Position numbers and translations under genes: made by a program
Origin: Opisthocomus hoazin
Taxonomy: Eukaryota > Chordata > Aves > Opisthocomiformes > Opisthocomidae
Assembly: GCF_030867145.1 (NCBI RefSeq)
Contig: NC_134436.1
Span: 4,588,001-4,652,000, forward strand
Length of the DNA stretch: 64,000 nucleotides
Direction: 5' to 3'
Shown here: positions 30,112-47,977 of the stretch, in pieces
How the letters are laid out: each line of letters opens with the position of its first letter
Position numbering within the stretch: position 1 is the first letter of the stretch
Notes under the pieces: model-generated
What the model saw: the letters and a program-made list of their open reading frames with translations, nothing else
What the model was told of the DNA's origin: nothing
Database searches by the model: none

Positions 30112-33100
30112 ATGTCAGACCAGAACAGCACCGACGATGGGGAGTCAGACCCCCAGCACAGCCTGTCTATGGTCTTCCTCCTCGTCCTCGTCTTCTTCAT
30201 CATGGGGCTGGTGGGTTTCCTGATCTGCCATGTCCTGAAGAAGAAGGGTTACCGGTGCCGGACCTTCCGGGACGAGCTCGACCCAGATAACAAAGACGTG
30301 CTGGCGGAGCTCCAGGCCAGTGAGTGCTGGGGCGATAGGGGCTCAGTGGGGGTTCGGGTGCTGCCTTTCACCAGCATGGACCAATACTCCTTAAACATGC
30401 TTCTGGGACACAGGCTGAGGCTGGGAGGGTTACCCATCACATACCACTGGGCTGGAAAAAAGAGATGAGGCAGTGAGAGCAGCACTGTGTTCCCCAGGGA
30501 TCGGGAGTTTACAACCCCAAGAGACCTCTAATCTGCTGGCTCTGCAGGCTGGCGAAGGCTAGTGGTGCCAGGGAGGTGGGAATCAGCATCTGGCCCTTCC
30601 CAGAGTAGTGTTATCACCAAAAGTAATTCTGATGAACACCCAGGACCTGCTGAGCTCTGGTCCTTTGGTGTTAGGAGGTCTGGCATGGGGCCAGCATAGT
30701 GTTTGCTAAATGTCATGTCCTCTTCTAGTCCCTGTTATGCTCATGCAGCCCAGAGGGACAGGAGTGCTTGCTTGAGATCTCTGCCCCACACTGGAAAGGG
30801 ACCTCTAGAGTTTTTCCATCGCTTCAGGCCATCATAAGCAGCTCTTTGATAGCAGGGTTGGGAAATCACTGCAGCGTTGAACGTGGGTGTAAGCCAGAGC
30901 TCAGTCCATGCAAGCTCTGTCGTTTGGTGGTGTCATCGGTCTCTGCTGAAATAGAGAAGACACATTCCTCCAGCTGCTTTCTTGCTTGAAAACAGCCAAA
31001 TGGTGCTACACAACTCCTCTGGCTCCTCTGTGCCACCGTCAGTGCTCAGGAGGATCAGCACCTCCCACTGCCACTTCTCATGCACGGGAGAAAAACGTGG
31101 CTGCCTCAGCTTGCCCACAGATGCAGTGGGAGCTTCCAGTCATCCTTGGATATGCTCCTCTTGCTTCAGTGACTTGGCTGTACATGACATGGAGACAGTG
31201 TCTGAACCTTTCAGGATTGGCTTTACCTGCTGGAGTTGCCACAGCTCAGGAAAACATCTCTGTGGGCTTCCAGGAGCACAGCAGCAGCCCCTGACCATGC
31301 TCTTTGAGGCAACTGTCTACCAGACCATAACTCTGACCTGCTCACAGGGATGTATAACTGCAGACTCGGCTGCAGGTCCAGCCACCCAAGCCTCCTGCAT
31401 CCAACAGTGGCCAGAAGCAGGTTGTGATGAACGCTGGGGATGAATACCACAATGGAGCAGACACCAAGCCAAGTTTCCCCAGCACACTTTTATGAGCTTC
31501 TAACAGTGTGTAGCTCCGGGGCTTTCTCCATCAGAGATGGTTTCTCTGTATTTAGCAGGCCCCAGTGGGTTTCTTTTCTGTGAACTTGTCCCATTTACCC
31601 TTAAGGACTTTTAGCACCTGCAGCATCCTCCACCCAGGGGCTCCAGGGCTGGACTGTCCCCAGGATTACCCTCCTCTTTCAACTTGTTTCGAACCTGCTT
31701 CACACTCGTTTCACGTGATGCTCCCTAGGAGCCACACAACCCCCCTCTCCCTGCACCTATGGATGCCATTTGAGCCATTTCTTTTCCAGAGTAAGGGATC
31801 TGGTGTTCCCCAGGGGCTTCCTGGTGTGATGTGGGACACAAGGCTTCTCTGACCTCTCTGTCGATGTGGCTGCTCCTGGGGAGGGACTGGCGAGCTAAGT
31901 ATCTGAATCCCAGCCCTCAGTTCCACGTTTTTTCTTTTCAGATGAAGAGGAGGAGCTGAATGAGGACACTGTGGAGAAGATAGTGAGATGCATCATCCAA
32001 AATGAAGGTGAGCATTTCCTAGGGCTGGCCCAGAGACTTGCTGACCGCTTTGGCTGACACATTCCCTTTTTCCTCTTTCTTCAGCAAATGCGGAAGCCCT
32101 CAAGGAGATGCTGGGGGACAATGAAGGGGACATCCCATTGCCAGTGCCCAGGTGAGGGAAGCCTATTCCAGCTTGTGGCTTCTGGAGAGTAAGGGAGAAG
32201 CCTCTGAGTATCACCTTGGCCTGCACACTCTGCAGCCAGCCCCTTTCTGGCTTGTTATAAAGCATCTTCCCAACAAGAAGTCCTGCTCCCCCAGGGGTTG
32301 CAATGAGTACTTCACACCACTGTCCTCATTCCTGTCCTCACAGGAGGTCCTCTCCAGAGCTGCTGCTTCTCAGGACTTGCTACAGCGAGGCTGCACCAAG
32401 GTTGGGAAATCTCCTCCAGCTAACAAGTCCTGTCATGTCCTTCTATTGCAGCCTTTGTCCTCATCGTAACAGCCAGGATGGTGGCCCACCACACCACCAC
32501 ACAGTGCATTTGGGCTCCACACAGGCCCCCTGCATCCACTGCAGCAAGAGGAAGAGGCACCCACTGCATCGACAAGGACGGTCCAAGGATGGCAAAGGCA
32601 GGATGCATCCTGGAGAGACAACTGTCTTCTCAGTGGGCAGGTACTTAAAAAAGCCTTGCCAGACATGGCCTATCTGCTCTGATGGACCTAGCATCACAGA
32701 GAGTCTCCTCAGTTCCCCTATTCCTCTCCCCTTCCCCACTTGCCAGACACCAGGCACCCTCTTGCTCTTCTCCATTTAGATGCCCCAGTAGTAGCTCTGC
32801 AGCTGGGAGTCCCGAATACACAGGTGCCTCCTGCACCTGGAAATGCCTGTGGTATGTGGCAGGCCATGACGCACCAGTGGCTTCCCTCCTCCTTCTCTGG
32901 GAAGGTGATTCAAGCCTGGGCTGTCTTGCTGACGAAGTGCTGGGCAGAGCCCCAAATCCACGTCCTTTCAAAGCCTGTTGTCCCAGCTATGTGTGAGCAG
33001 GGCTCTTGCTGTGCAACAAGGGCAGTGACCCCAGTTTTAGGGATCTTATTAGGAGGGGGAGGAGGTGACAGCAGGTCCCAGGTACAAGTTCACAGCCACC

Positions 33101-36100
33101 ACTGTCAGAATGAAAGAGTGGCTAAGCTCCTCCATCATCGTGGCCTCCAAAAATGACTGTAATTAGATGCCACGGGAGGAATATAAGAATAGGGGAGTGT
33201 GCCTGATACTTCCCACAAATGCTCTTCCAGTCCTCACCTGTTCTCACCTTAAGGGACTTCCTGAGCTGCCCGTGGTCTGTGTGGTCTGTAACCTTTAGTA
33301 CAATCTGCAGTCTTGCCCAGGTTTCCCCATTCCTCAGCAGAAAGGTTTAAAGACCTTTAAGCAAGGTCTTACAGTGCTCAGCTCCCTACCTGCCATGGTG
33401 ATCAGGGCAGGGTGACAAGCAACTGCTGGTCCCTGGATGACCACCCCAGTGAGACACAAAGCTCTGCTGTGCTCAGATCCTGCGGTAGGTCTTCATTCAG
33501 GGCCTAAGCCTTGATCAAGCTCCATGTTGCGGTGCAGAGAGACAGTCCTTTCATGGCAATGTTGAGCCAGAGTGGGCATCAGGGGTGTGGGTTTTTCCAC
33601 CATCAGAGCTAGGATTCTCAGTAGGGAGGTGAACTGGGGGCTTTATGGGGAGCTGGTAAAGCGGAGAAACATGCCAGACCTCCCCATGCTGAACTCCAGC
33701 TAAGATCACACCCATGCTGAACTCCAGCTAAGATCACACCTTCTGGAGACCAATAGCTTCTGGCTTCCTCTTTGCCCATTGCTGTCAGTTGTCCTTAGTT
33801 TAAGGGGTGGTGTTTGGTAAGCCACTTCTCTGCAGAGTTGCATATTTGTGGTTAATCTCATTCCCTGCCTGGTGCCCAGCTCCATCCACTCCTCTGTGTC
33901 CTTCGTCCATGCTCTTCTCAGTCTCCTCTCACTCACCTCTGAGTGCTGGAGAAGGTGGTCTTCTTTCCTAAAGGCACCTTCCCTCAAATCTTGGTTGCCT
34001 CTCTTTACACTTAATAACCCATGTCACATCAGCCTTCTCCATGGGACAGTAATTACATTTCTCCAAGGTTACATTTTAAAAGTTCTGCTTCCTGAAGACC
34101 TTGGTGTAGGTCCAACTGCTAAGCGGCCTATGTGCCCACAAGGTACAGAACTACCTCCAAATTCTGGTTCTTGTTTCCAAGCTGGCCCCTTTGCTCTTCC
34201 AGATCCTAGATGACTTTTCTGGGACTGCCCTTGCTGTGTCTTATTTACCACGAATATCCTGATTGCACAAAGTACCTTGATTCATGAGTGATCCTACTTA
34301 CAAAAGCTCTTTTAACCCACCTCTTCTGTTGCAATCTTCAGGTCTTGTTCCCCTCTTTTTTTTTTTTTGCAATTCCTTTTGTTTTGAAAACAGTGGTTGA
34401 GAGTCCAGTCCCCTTCCCTATTATCTACAGCTCACTGACTTAGTCTGGTCCCTGTCTGGTAGGCACAGGATCATTGCTGAAGAAAGGAAAGGAGTGGAAA
34501 GGAGCAAATTTAGTGGACATTCACCAAGAACATCAGGGGCTGGAGAACGTGGCATGTGAGGAGCTGCTGAGGGAACTGGGTTCGTTTAACCTGGGAAAGT
34601 CTAAAGGGGGAATCTAGTTGCTCTCTAAAACTACTCAAAGGGGTGGGGGGAGTTTAAATGAAGATGGAGCTAGACACTTCTCAGAGGTGCGCAGAGAAGG
34701 GCAAGAGGCAATGGCTGCAAGTTGCAACAAGAGAAATCCAGAAAAGATTTAAGGAAAAACTATTTTACCCAGAAATGGTGCAATCTCCATCTTCGGAGAT
34801 TTCCAGAACCTCACTGGAAGGGGCCCTGAGCAGCCTGACTGAGGGTGGGAGGTGGCCCGTTTTTGAGCAGAGAGTTGGACTGGAGACCTCCCGAGGGCTT
34901 TTCCCACCTAAATTATTCTGTACTTCTGAGGTAGTTAGCATTATAGGATCTGTACTCTCATATTATTGAACAATTTACCATCCACCTTAGGGCTTTCCCT
35001 AAACCTTACCAAAGCTTTCATTTTTACTACCTCTACGACGCTATTGAACAGCCACATTGAAGGGGTCCTCTGTCATCACATGCTCCTGTCTGCAGACCAC
35101 CCCATGGTTGTACCTCCCATTGCACACCTGCTGTCAGCGGCAGAGCTCGCCCACCGAGGCATCTGCGTCTGACCCTCCGTCCTTAGCCCGATCAGCTGCA
35201 GTGTGTCACATCCTACTGAATCAAATGCCTCGCTGATGCTGACTAGGCAGACATCCAGCATTCTCCTGCCTTTCCCCTCACCATCCGGAGGCCGATTACG
35301 CTACCTCTTGTGCCCCCTCCAGTCCAAACCCTGCCTGCTCCTTTGAATTTGTTCCCAGCCCTTCCAGGCTGACATTGCTGAACGGCATTACCAAGAAATA
35401 ATCCTGCCACTTGTGCCTCCTCCTGATCCCACTTTGGGACTGGAACATTCTTTGGTCTTCCTGAATCACAGTGTCGTGCCTTGTCTCCAAACACCTGGAC
35501 AGACCTGAAAAGTCACATTTGCTGCTGCTTGGCCTGAGCCAAGCAGTCCTGTGAGTACCTCGTTCAGAGCTGGAGCATTTCTCTTCTTGACCATTCCAAT
35601 CATGAGTAGGATTTCTGACTGCAGTGCTGAGGGGTCTATACTGTCCACAGGCTGCCGACTGGTCCTCAGTCTGGCAGTGGTCTCCTCCATCTCTGGAATC
35701 GCATCTGGCATCTATTCTTACCTCTTGGACCTTTCTTCTCAGCTTCTTCCTTCAGAATGGCCATACTGCCATGTGCTTAACCTTCGGGTCTTGTTCTTCT
35801 TTCAACCCCAGCAGCCCTTGAACTTTGCTGCTGAAATTGTATTTTGCCCTGATGCTAACTCGCAGCTGAACCTCAGCAGAGCCAGGGCCATCTGCAGCTT
35901 CTCCACGTGTGACTCAAGTGCAGGGAGAGTGGTTGCTGGGTGAGTCACAGGCTGCATGATGGCTCTGTGGTGGGATCAGCATTTTTGGCTGGTGGACATC
36001 AGCTAACCATGGAAGAGATTTCCCATCCGCTGGTCCAGCTGCACTACTTACAAAGAGGAATCACAGTGTTGGTCACAACCAGTTCACTTGCAATTCAGAA

Positions 36101-39100
36101 TTTTAGGCTTTGCCTATATGTTTCCCCTCACAAATCCTAAAGTTATGGCAGATCCCTAACTTCTCTTTTCTCCCCAGGTGCAATATTGCAACACCTCTGA
36201 TTACAAATGCACCCTTTGTGGTCATCAGACCAACTTCTGCAGCTGTTCTCCTGCCTACTGTGGAGCTCTGAGCTGTTACCTGATACATGGCAGAACCTTG
36301 GTGAACCACCTAGGCACCATCCATCATTCCAGGGGATGGCGCACAATGTGCTTTGGCAGATTTTAGCCAAATAGCTCCTCCTGCCTTTGATCCCTGTACC
36401 CAAATATAGCTCGCTTTGCCAAACACCTGTCCCTGCCCTCACTTAGGGTGCACTATCTGCCAAAAACACTGGCTTTTGTTCCCCTGATGGCAGTCAGTCA
36501 CTGGGCACAATGTCCATGTAGCTCTGTAAGGCCCTTGCTTCCTCAGCAGGCTCAGCCGGTTTGCATTTCACCTTCTAAATCAGAACCTGAGTTTCTGTAC
36601 AAGCTCCTGTTCATCCAGGTTGCATCTCAGAAGCATTTCCCAGAGCTGTGACCCATCTTGTTGCAGGGAGGACAGGCTGGCAGGGGCTGCACCAGCTAAC
36701 ATCTGAATTGACCTCTTTCTCTTTCTCTTACTATTTGTTTTGTCAAAAATGAAGGGAAAAATGAGGTTAAGTCAGTGGAGGCATGGCTAGAGTGGAGGTC
36801 AGTGGTGTTGAATGGGTCTGAAAGGTTGGAGATTGGCACCAGTTGATGACAAAGAGAGGAGATGCAAGGCTGGAGGTGCAGGCAAGTGGAAATACAGCTG
36901 GATGAGAGGAGGGAAAGGATTTTGATTCGTCCTGCCCCCATTACAGGTTTCGTGTCACACACATTGGGAAGAAACCCACTTTCCATGAGCAGCAGGACGG
37001 TCCCCTGCCTGACGGCAGCCGGGAGCTGAGCACGGAGGAGCTGGAGCACAGCAGCAACCGGCTCCAGCAGGAGCGGGCTCGCAATGGGACTGTCCCTGCG
37101 GGTGGCCTGCAGAATGGAGCCGTCCAGAAGGGTGCCCAGAGCAGCAAGGGTGGGGAGCAGAGCCGCTCCGCCACCCCAGCTCCGAACACACCAGCCAGCT
37201 CCAGCACTCGTGACAGCAGACGCACAGGCAAGGGGTCTGGCGTGGCAGGCACGCTGCAGGATGCTGGCACTGCCCCCGGGAGCACGAGCCGCCAGCGGAA
37301 GCTCCTGAGCCATCGGCTGTTGGGAGGGTCGAGTCCCAGCATCCCAGGAGAGCTGGTGCAGGAAGGAGCCAGCATCTGCCTAGAGGAGACCGGACTGGGG
37401 TCAGCAGATGAAGTGTCGGATATTCATGGGAGTCTGAGTCTGCATGAACAGGCTGACGACTGGGGAAGAGACGACAGCAGCAGAAAACAGCCCGGAGCGG
37501 AGGACACGGGGCAGCAGGTAGGTTCCTCCTCTTCCTTGTGCCCGTGTGGTCCCTTGGGCTGGAGGACTTGAGTGGTTGTGGCACAGCACCCAAAGTCCTG
37601 CTGCCGACAAATCAACCAGCCCAAGCGCGGTGGTGTGAGCTGTGCAGTGGGGATAGGCAGGCCGAGGCTTGCGCCAGGCTGACTGCAGCGTGGGACCTGC
37701 CCTGTCCTGCCCACCCTGTTTCTGCTTACCTTTTTTGATTGCATTTCCCCATCCGTTTTCTAAGGTCTGGGGCATGCAGAGGCATGACAGTTCCCACCCT
37801 GCTGGTACCTGCACTGTGGGGAAAAGGCAGGTCACTGGTTGACTTGCGTGGGAGATGCTGCAGACCTGCTGCTGCCGGCCCCTTCAGCAAGAAATGCGTT
37901 TTCTTCTGTTATTGGGCTCTTTGGGGACATCCACCAGGATTACTTTTTCCTGACCTGGGGGATCTCTGCTGATGCATACAGCTTGCAAACCTCCAAAAAC
38001 TGTAGCCTTCTGCACTGCTGGGTTTCAACATGGCCAGCAATGTACAGGCAGGGACAGATGTCTCCAGGAGCCCTTCTTGCCTTGAAGTCTAGGAAATGGT
38101 GAAGCCAACTGGTCATTTCTTGGTTGCTCTTCCCTGCCCTAGAGAGGCTGGCGCTGGCTGTGCTCAGAGAGGACAGCCCACCCTGGCTGGAGCTCCCAGC
38201 ACCAGGTATCTCCCAATCTTTCCACCCAACCACTTTGCTCCAGGGCAGCACTGATGAGGATGCCATCTGCTTGGCTGTCGGTGGCCCACAATTTGGGGGA
38301 TTTGTTTCCTGCTACGGCCTCCAGGCTGTTACCACTGAGCAAATGATGCTGTTGGTGCTGGTAGCGGACACTCAACACATTCACTCACTTACACGCTCGC
38401 CTGTGGTTCTGCAGTTGTGGAAAGATGGTTTTCGTGGAAGGGAGCTGGGGGAAATCACCTGGCGTGATGTCATCCCACCAGGGCTGCCCACGTTGAGCAG
38501 CCCCAGGAGCTGGCCTTGGCTTACCCCCAAAAAACCAGCACCAGGACACAAGTGGTAAAGCCCCTGGTAGTAAAAGGAAGCAAACGGATCTGGGTAAAAA
38601 TCCTGGTTGTGTTCTTCAAAGACAGGATATTCTCTGGGGCTGGCTCTGCTGGAGTCCAACGGGCCTGGTACAGCACGTGCCTGCAGCCCTTGGCAGGGAG
38701 GTGGGATGGGGCAGGACTGGGTCAGCGTAGAAGAGCCCGAGGAAAGGTGCCTAGCTGAATGTCGGCTAAGTGAAAAGCAGGAACCTGCTGCATTTTTTGT
38801 GTCCCTCGGCTTTCTGGTCTGGAAGGGTCTGGGCTCCTCCACGCTGGAGGTTTGAGCCATTTCGTGAAGAATGGCAGACCAAGGCAGCCACGCCAGGCAG
38901 AACTGATGAGCTGCAGCCCTTCTCTGGAGACCTGGAGAGATGGCGACAGGTCCTCCTTCCTCCCATGGCCCACCACGCCGCAGGAGATGCCCATGGCCCC
39001 TCTGATCTCCAGGGAAAGATGTGCACGCAGGACAAGTCCAGGGACACTGTGATTTTCTCCTCTTCATCTGTCTCCTCTGTGGTGCCAGGCTCTTGCCTCA

Positions 39101-39490
39101 GACCCTGCTCCAGGCTTTGGGGTATTGTTTCACTGTGCTCCAGGACATACAGTCCCAGGAGAATGGTGATGGGACCTCACTGGGATGTCTGTCACTGAGC
39201 CCTGGCACCGCTCGGAACCTCTCTTGTCCCTTAGGTCCCAGCCAGGGCCACCATGAGGGTTGCCAGCTGCTGCTCACCGTGTCTTGCAGGTGATGGGGCT
39301 TGGGCTGTAGTCAGCTCCTGGAGCCTCAGTGGGGTTGTGCCCACCTGCCTGTGGGTCACTGCTGTCACCAACAAACACCTGGCCCCCCTACCCCTGCACC
39401 CCAATCCCATGGGAGCGCTGACATCTACATCCCTCCTCCCTCCCACAGGAGCTCAGCGCCATGGTGCAGGACCGAGGAGCAACTGTTTGA
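30112..39490 (+). CDS. RELL2: RELT-like protein 2, complete, 6 coding exons, 380 aa
   Basis: RELL2 is a small single-pass membrane protein of the RELT family, which binds RELT and the kinase OXSR1 and can activate p38 signalling (family knowledge). Coding exons: 30112-30319, 31942-32007, 32085-32151, 32452-32640, 36947-37517, 39449-39490, total 1,143 nt in frame. Visible are a short N-terminus MSDQNSTDDGES, a membrane helix at residues ~20-42 (VFLLVLVFFIMGLVGFLICH), the basic stop KKKGYRCR, the conserved block NEDTVEKIVRCIIQNEANAE, the HHHTVHLGS motif and GETTVFSVGRFRV. The OXSR1-docking RFRV (177-180) is split across the exon 5/6 junction. The C-terminal half is low-complexity, rich in Ser, Gly and Gln, and longer than in human RELL2 (about 303 aa). 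The start is the first ATG after the acceptor. Confidence 0.95.
33683..33738. repeat. 28-bp perfect tandem duplication
   Basis: CCCATGCTGAACTCCAGCTA plus eight more bases occurs twice back to back, at 33683 and 33711, in RELL2 intron 5. Confidence 0.9.
34530..34935 (+). mobile_element. old CR1 LINE 3' fragment
   Basis: Diverged CR1 3' region in RELL2 intron 5. It keeps the order of the CR1 end (GAGGAGCTGCTGAGGGAACT, then a basic AAGAGGCAATGG-like patch, then GGACTGGAGACCTCCCGAGG and an ATTATTCTGTACTTCTGAG end). The ORF is broken many times, so it is much older than the copies in HDAC3. Confidence 0.75.
35076..35261 (-). mobile_element. possible ancient LINE reverse-transcriptase scrap
   Basis: The minus frame contains LDVCLVSISEAFDSVGCDTL, resembling the CR1-type reverse-transcriptase motif YLDFSKAFDTVSHSIL. 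The match is short and no flanking LINE sequence was recognised, so chance is possible. Confidence 0.35.
37518..39448. other. RELL2 intron 6 (1.9 kb), nothing else seen
   Basis: The intron separates the large RELL2 exon from a 14-codon terminal exon (ELSAMVQDRGATV, stop). Long minus-strand frames here show no recognisable domain. Confidence 0.6.
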
Positions 39491-40447
39491 CGTGAGTGCT
39501 CGTCCCCAGCCCCTGGGGTGATGTCCAGGGTTGGGTGGGCAGGCACTAGCAGTGTCCCTGCCATGGTGGGTCACAGTCTCGTGACGGAGAGAGGGTGAAC
39601 CTCTTCTCCATGAGGGTTGGATGCCAACCCTGGGCCACCAGGTCCTACATGGGCAGGTCCTCTTGTTTGCATGCCCAGCCAGAGGCAGTGATCCCAGCCC
39701 TGTTGCAGCTGGCGGGGGATGCCATGGCTGTGGGGACGAGCCCCATCCTGCCCCTCTCCCTGCAGCTCCTCTCTGCTCCTGGCTGGAGCGTGGACGGGAG
39801 GCGCATGGCCCCTGGCCCAGCACTGGGCTGAGGGCTCTGTCACGGGGGGACCGTGGGGCAGCTGGCCCCAGGTGAGCAGCTACGCGCTTGGCATGGCCGG
39901 AGCGACGCGCCGACGTTACAGACAACCGCACTTGGCGCCAGACCTCATCCCATTGGCAATAGGTACCTGACTCCCACCCACCGCATCCGCCCTGGAGACC
40001 CCCTCCGGGGGACCCTCGGGCCTGGCAGGGGCAGGACAGCACCCAGTCCCTGCTGCCCACCTGGTCCCAGCAGCCCCCCAGCGCTGGGGGAAGGACGCAT
40101 CAGAAGGGGCTGCAGCGAGGGGCAGGAACAGAAGCAGCAGTTCGAGACCCCCTGGGGTGGGGGACAGCACCCCCAACCCACCCGGCACGTTCACCGCAGA
40201 ACACAGTCCCCCCCAGGCACCCCCGCCACGCAGAGCGGTCACGGGCACAAATCCTGCACCGGCGAGGGACCCTGCAGGTCCCCGGGAGATGCTGGCGGAG
40301 AGAGGAGCCTCCAGCCCCACCCCAGCACAGGAGGGGCTGGAGCCCGGCACTGGGGGCAGGACCGCATGCCGGCCGGGCCAGCGGGCAGCCCTGGTGCCCG
40401 CGGCGAGCTTGGTGTGTAACCGCACTGTACATAGACAAGCTAAACCC

Positions 40448-40453
40448 ATTAAA
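40448..40453 (+). terminator. RELL2: RELL2 poly(A) signal ATTAAA
   Basis: ATTAAA lies about 960 bp after the RELL2 stop, just before the opposing FCHSD1 signal. No stronger plus-strand signal was noticed between the stop and here. Confidence 0.65.
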
Positions 40454-40484
40454 GCTGCTGAACCCCTCGGCAGAGTTAACTGGC

Positions 40485-40490
40485 TTTATT
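40485..40490 (-). terminator. FCHSD1: FCHSD1 poly(A) signal AATAAA
   Basis: TTTATT on the plus strand is AATAAA for FCHSD1, 360 bp after its stop. The first base of this signal lies 37 bp from that of RELL2, so the two mature 3' ends should meet or overlap by a few tens of bases. Confidence 0.75.
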
Positions 40491-40849
40491 GGGGCACAGC
40501 CCCCACCTTCCACCCCTGCCTGGGGGGAGATGCTCGGGGCGCAGGGGCTGAGCCCCCCCGGAGAACCAGGGCTGCACTGGGGGTGTACGGGCAGTGCCAG
40601 GCAGAAGGGGCAGAGGCAAGAGCTGGGTGAGACGGGGCCTGGCCGGGGCACTGAGCACCCCGGTAAAGGGGCTGCCAGGATGCCCTGTGCTGTATAAGGA
40701 TGCAAGGGGCGCTGGGCAGGATGTGGCCCCCGGAGAGACCAGCTCTGGGCACGGGGCAGCGCCAGCCTCTGCTGCCGGGACAGCAGCCCGCGGCGGCTCG
40801 CTCAGGCGAAGCTTTTTGGGGAGCGGGGAGGGACAGGGGACCCACAGGG

Positions 40850-46176
<5,327 letters not shown>

Positions 46177-46482
46177 CGCTGCGCTCCCCCGGGCACCGGT
46201 CCCGGTCCCGGTCCCGGTCCCCGCCACCGCCCCACGCGTCTGCGGAGCCCGGAACTGCCGTGACCAGCTCCGCCCCGCCCTCCGCGTGGCCCCGCCCCCT
46301 CCCGGGAGACCCGCCCCGGCAAGCACCGCCCCTAGGCCCGCCCCCTGTCCCAGGCAGGCCGCCCCTCGCGTCGGTTAAGCCACGCCCACCACGCCGGGCA
46401 AGCCACGCCCCCCCTCAGGGCCCCTTGCGCCGCCCAGCGGTGGGTGCTGCACGTCCGCCGGAGCGCTGGGAGAGGCGGACGT

Positions 46483-46970
46483 GGGGACATGGGGACAACA
46501 GGGACAGAGGGACGCGGGGACATGGGGACACAGACAGACGGGGAGATGGGGACGCAGGGAAACAGGGACACTGGAACACGGGGACACGGTGGGACAGGGA
46601 CATGGGGAGATGGGGACACGGGGACACAGGAAGATGGGGAGACAGGGATGTGGGGACATGGGGAAACGGTGAGATGGGGACATGGGGAGGGCTGGGGCCT
46701 GTGTCCTGGGCAGGGGGACATGGGGAGTGCTGGGGCATGGGGACACCGGGAGCGCTGGGGCCGAGTCCTTGTTTGTAGGGACACACAGAGCACTGGTTGT
46801 GGGAAGTGGTGACACGTGGGGTGCTGGAGCACTGGTTCTGGGACACAGAGAGATGTGGGACACTGGGGCACTGGTCCTGGGGTACGAGGACCTGTGGGGC
46901 ACTGGGGCCTCAGCCCCGAGGCACAGGGACATGTGGGGTCCCATGTCACATGGAAGGCACACGGTGACCC
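46483..46970. repeat. GGGGACAY minisatellite
   Basis: From 46483 to about 46690 the plus strand is a dense array of GGGGACA-type 8-9 bp units (GGGGACATG, GGGGACACA, GGGAGATG). It then becomes sparser, with larger units such as GGGGACAYNGGGAGYGCTGGGGC, until about 46970. It lies 0.3 kb outside the FCHSD1 first exon. Confidence 0.9.
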
Positions 46971-47977
46971 TGGACAGCTTGGCAGGACCCTGCTGTGGGG
47001 ACACGGGTTCGGTGCTGAGCAGTGGCATTTGGTGTGGGGCACCATGAGGGCTCCCCAGCCAGCCCTTGTCCCGTCTGTCCCCCAGCCACTCTGTCCCTCT
47101 ACCTTCCCCCTCCCACCCCCTTCAGCTCTCACTTCTCCTTCAGTCCTGTTTTTCCTCTGTCTGTCGTTCCTGCAGATCTCGTGGCTCTCCCTGCTGTCCC
47201 TTTTGTCCCCTTCCTGACCTCTCCCTGACATTTTTGGGGTCCGTTGCGCTTGTCCTGGTTCCCCTGCTGCGTGCTGACGCGCAGGGCTGGGCTGGGGCTG
47301 TGTCCCTGGGTCAGTTATTTCCCTCCACGGCCCCTTTGCTGCAGGAGGCAGCTGGGAAAATGGACCGGGGGCCACCCAGCACCCACTTGGCTGGCAGGAA
47401 GGGGATGGCAAAGTGGGACAATGCAGGGTGGCCCCATCAACAGGGTGGCATCGGCTGGTCAGCCCAACCGAGGTGATTGATGCCTGGGGATGTCTGGCCC
47501 TGGCAGGGCTGGCAGGCAGGGTGCCCTGTGCCCCCGGGGTGCTGCACCGGGGCAGGGGCACACGTCACCCGGCCAGGAGCCAGCTGCCTCCTTCCTGCCC
47601 CACAACTGGGGCACGTAAAGCTCCGCCTGATCTCTGCGGTTCGCAGCTGTCTTTCGACGGCTGCCTTGTGTCTGCTTCCTCCTCCTCGCAGCAAGCCGTT
47701 GCGTGCCGGCGGGCTGGAAACCACCCCAGTCTCCGTGACGTCCCCCGGGTGCTCGGCAGCGGCGGCAACTGGTGGTCATCTTGCGCTCCCCGCCTCCTGT
47801 CTGGCAGCTTGGACCACGGGGACGTGGGCAGCCCCCGGGCGCGACGAGGAGGAGAAAGAGGAAGGGTGCCAGCTGGGAGGGGGCTGGTGCCCGTCCTGCC
47901 ACGGTGACACACAGCGGGGCCAGCCCTGCCTGTGGCATTTGTGCAGACCCAGCTTGTGCAGAGGCCACTCTGCAGAG
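46971..47977. other. upstream region of the PAR-like receptor gene
   Basis: No coding exon was recognised. It presumably contains the receptor promoter and any 5'UTR, but no clear TATA box or CpG island is visible. Confidence 0.45.

Larger units (their letters stand above)
32641..36946. other. RELL2 intron 5 (4.3 kb)
   Basis: Holds the 28-bp duplication, the old CR1 fragment and the doubtful reverse-transcriptase scrap listed separately. No embedded gene was seen. Confidence 0.6.

Noticed and set aside
35466-35711. 81-codon minus frame with PEMEETTARLRTS and LQSEILLMIGMVKK
   Set aside because: Looks protein-like, but no family was recognised and no splice-consistent neighbours were found; left uncalled.
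46332-47561. 409-codon minus-strand open frame rich in Pro, His and Ser
   Set aside because: Produced by the GGGGACA minisatellite read in one frame; no domain and no codon-like pattern.
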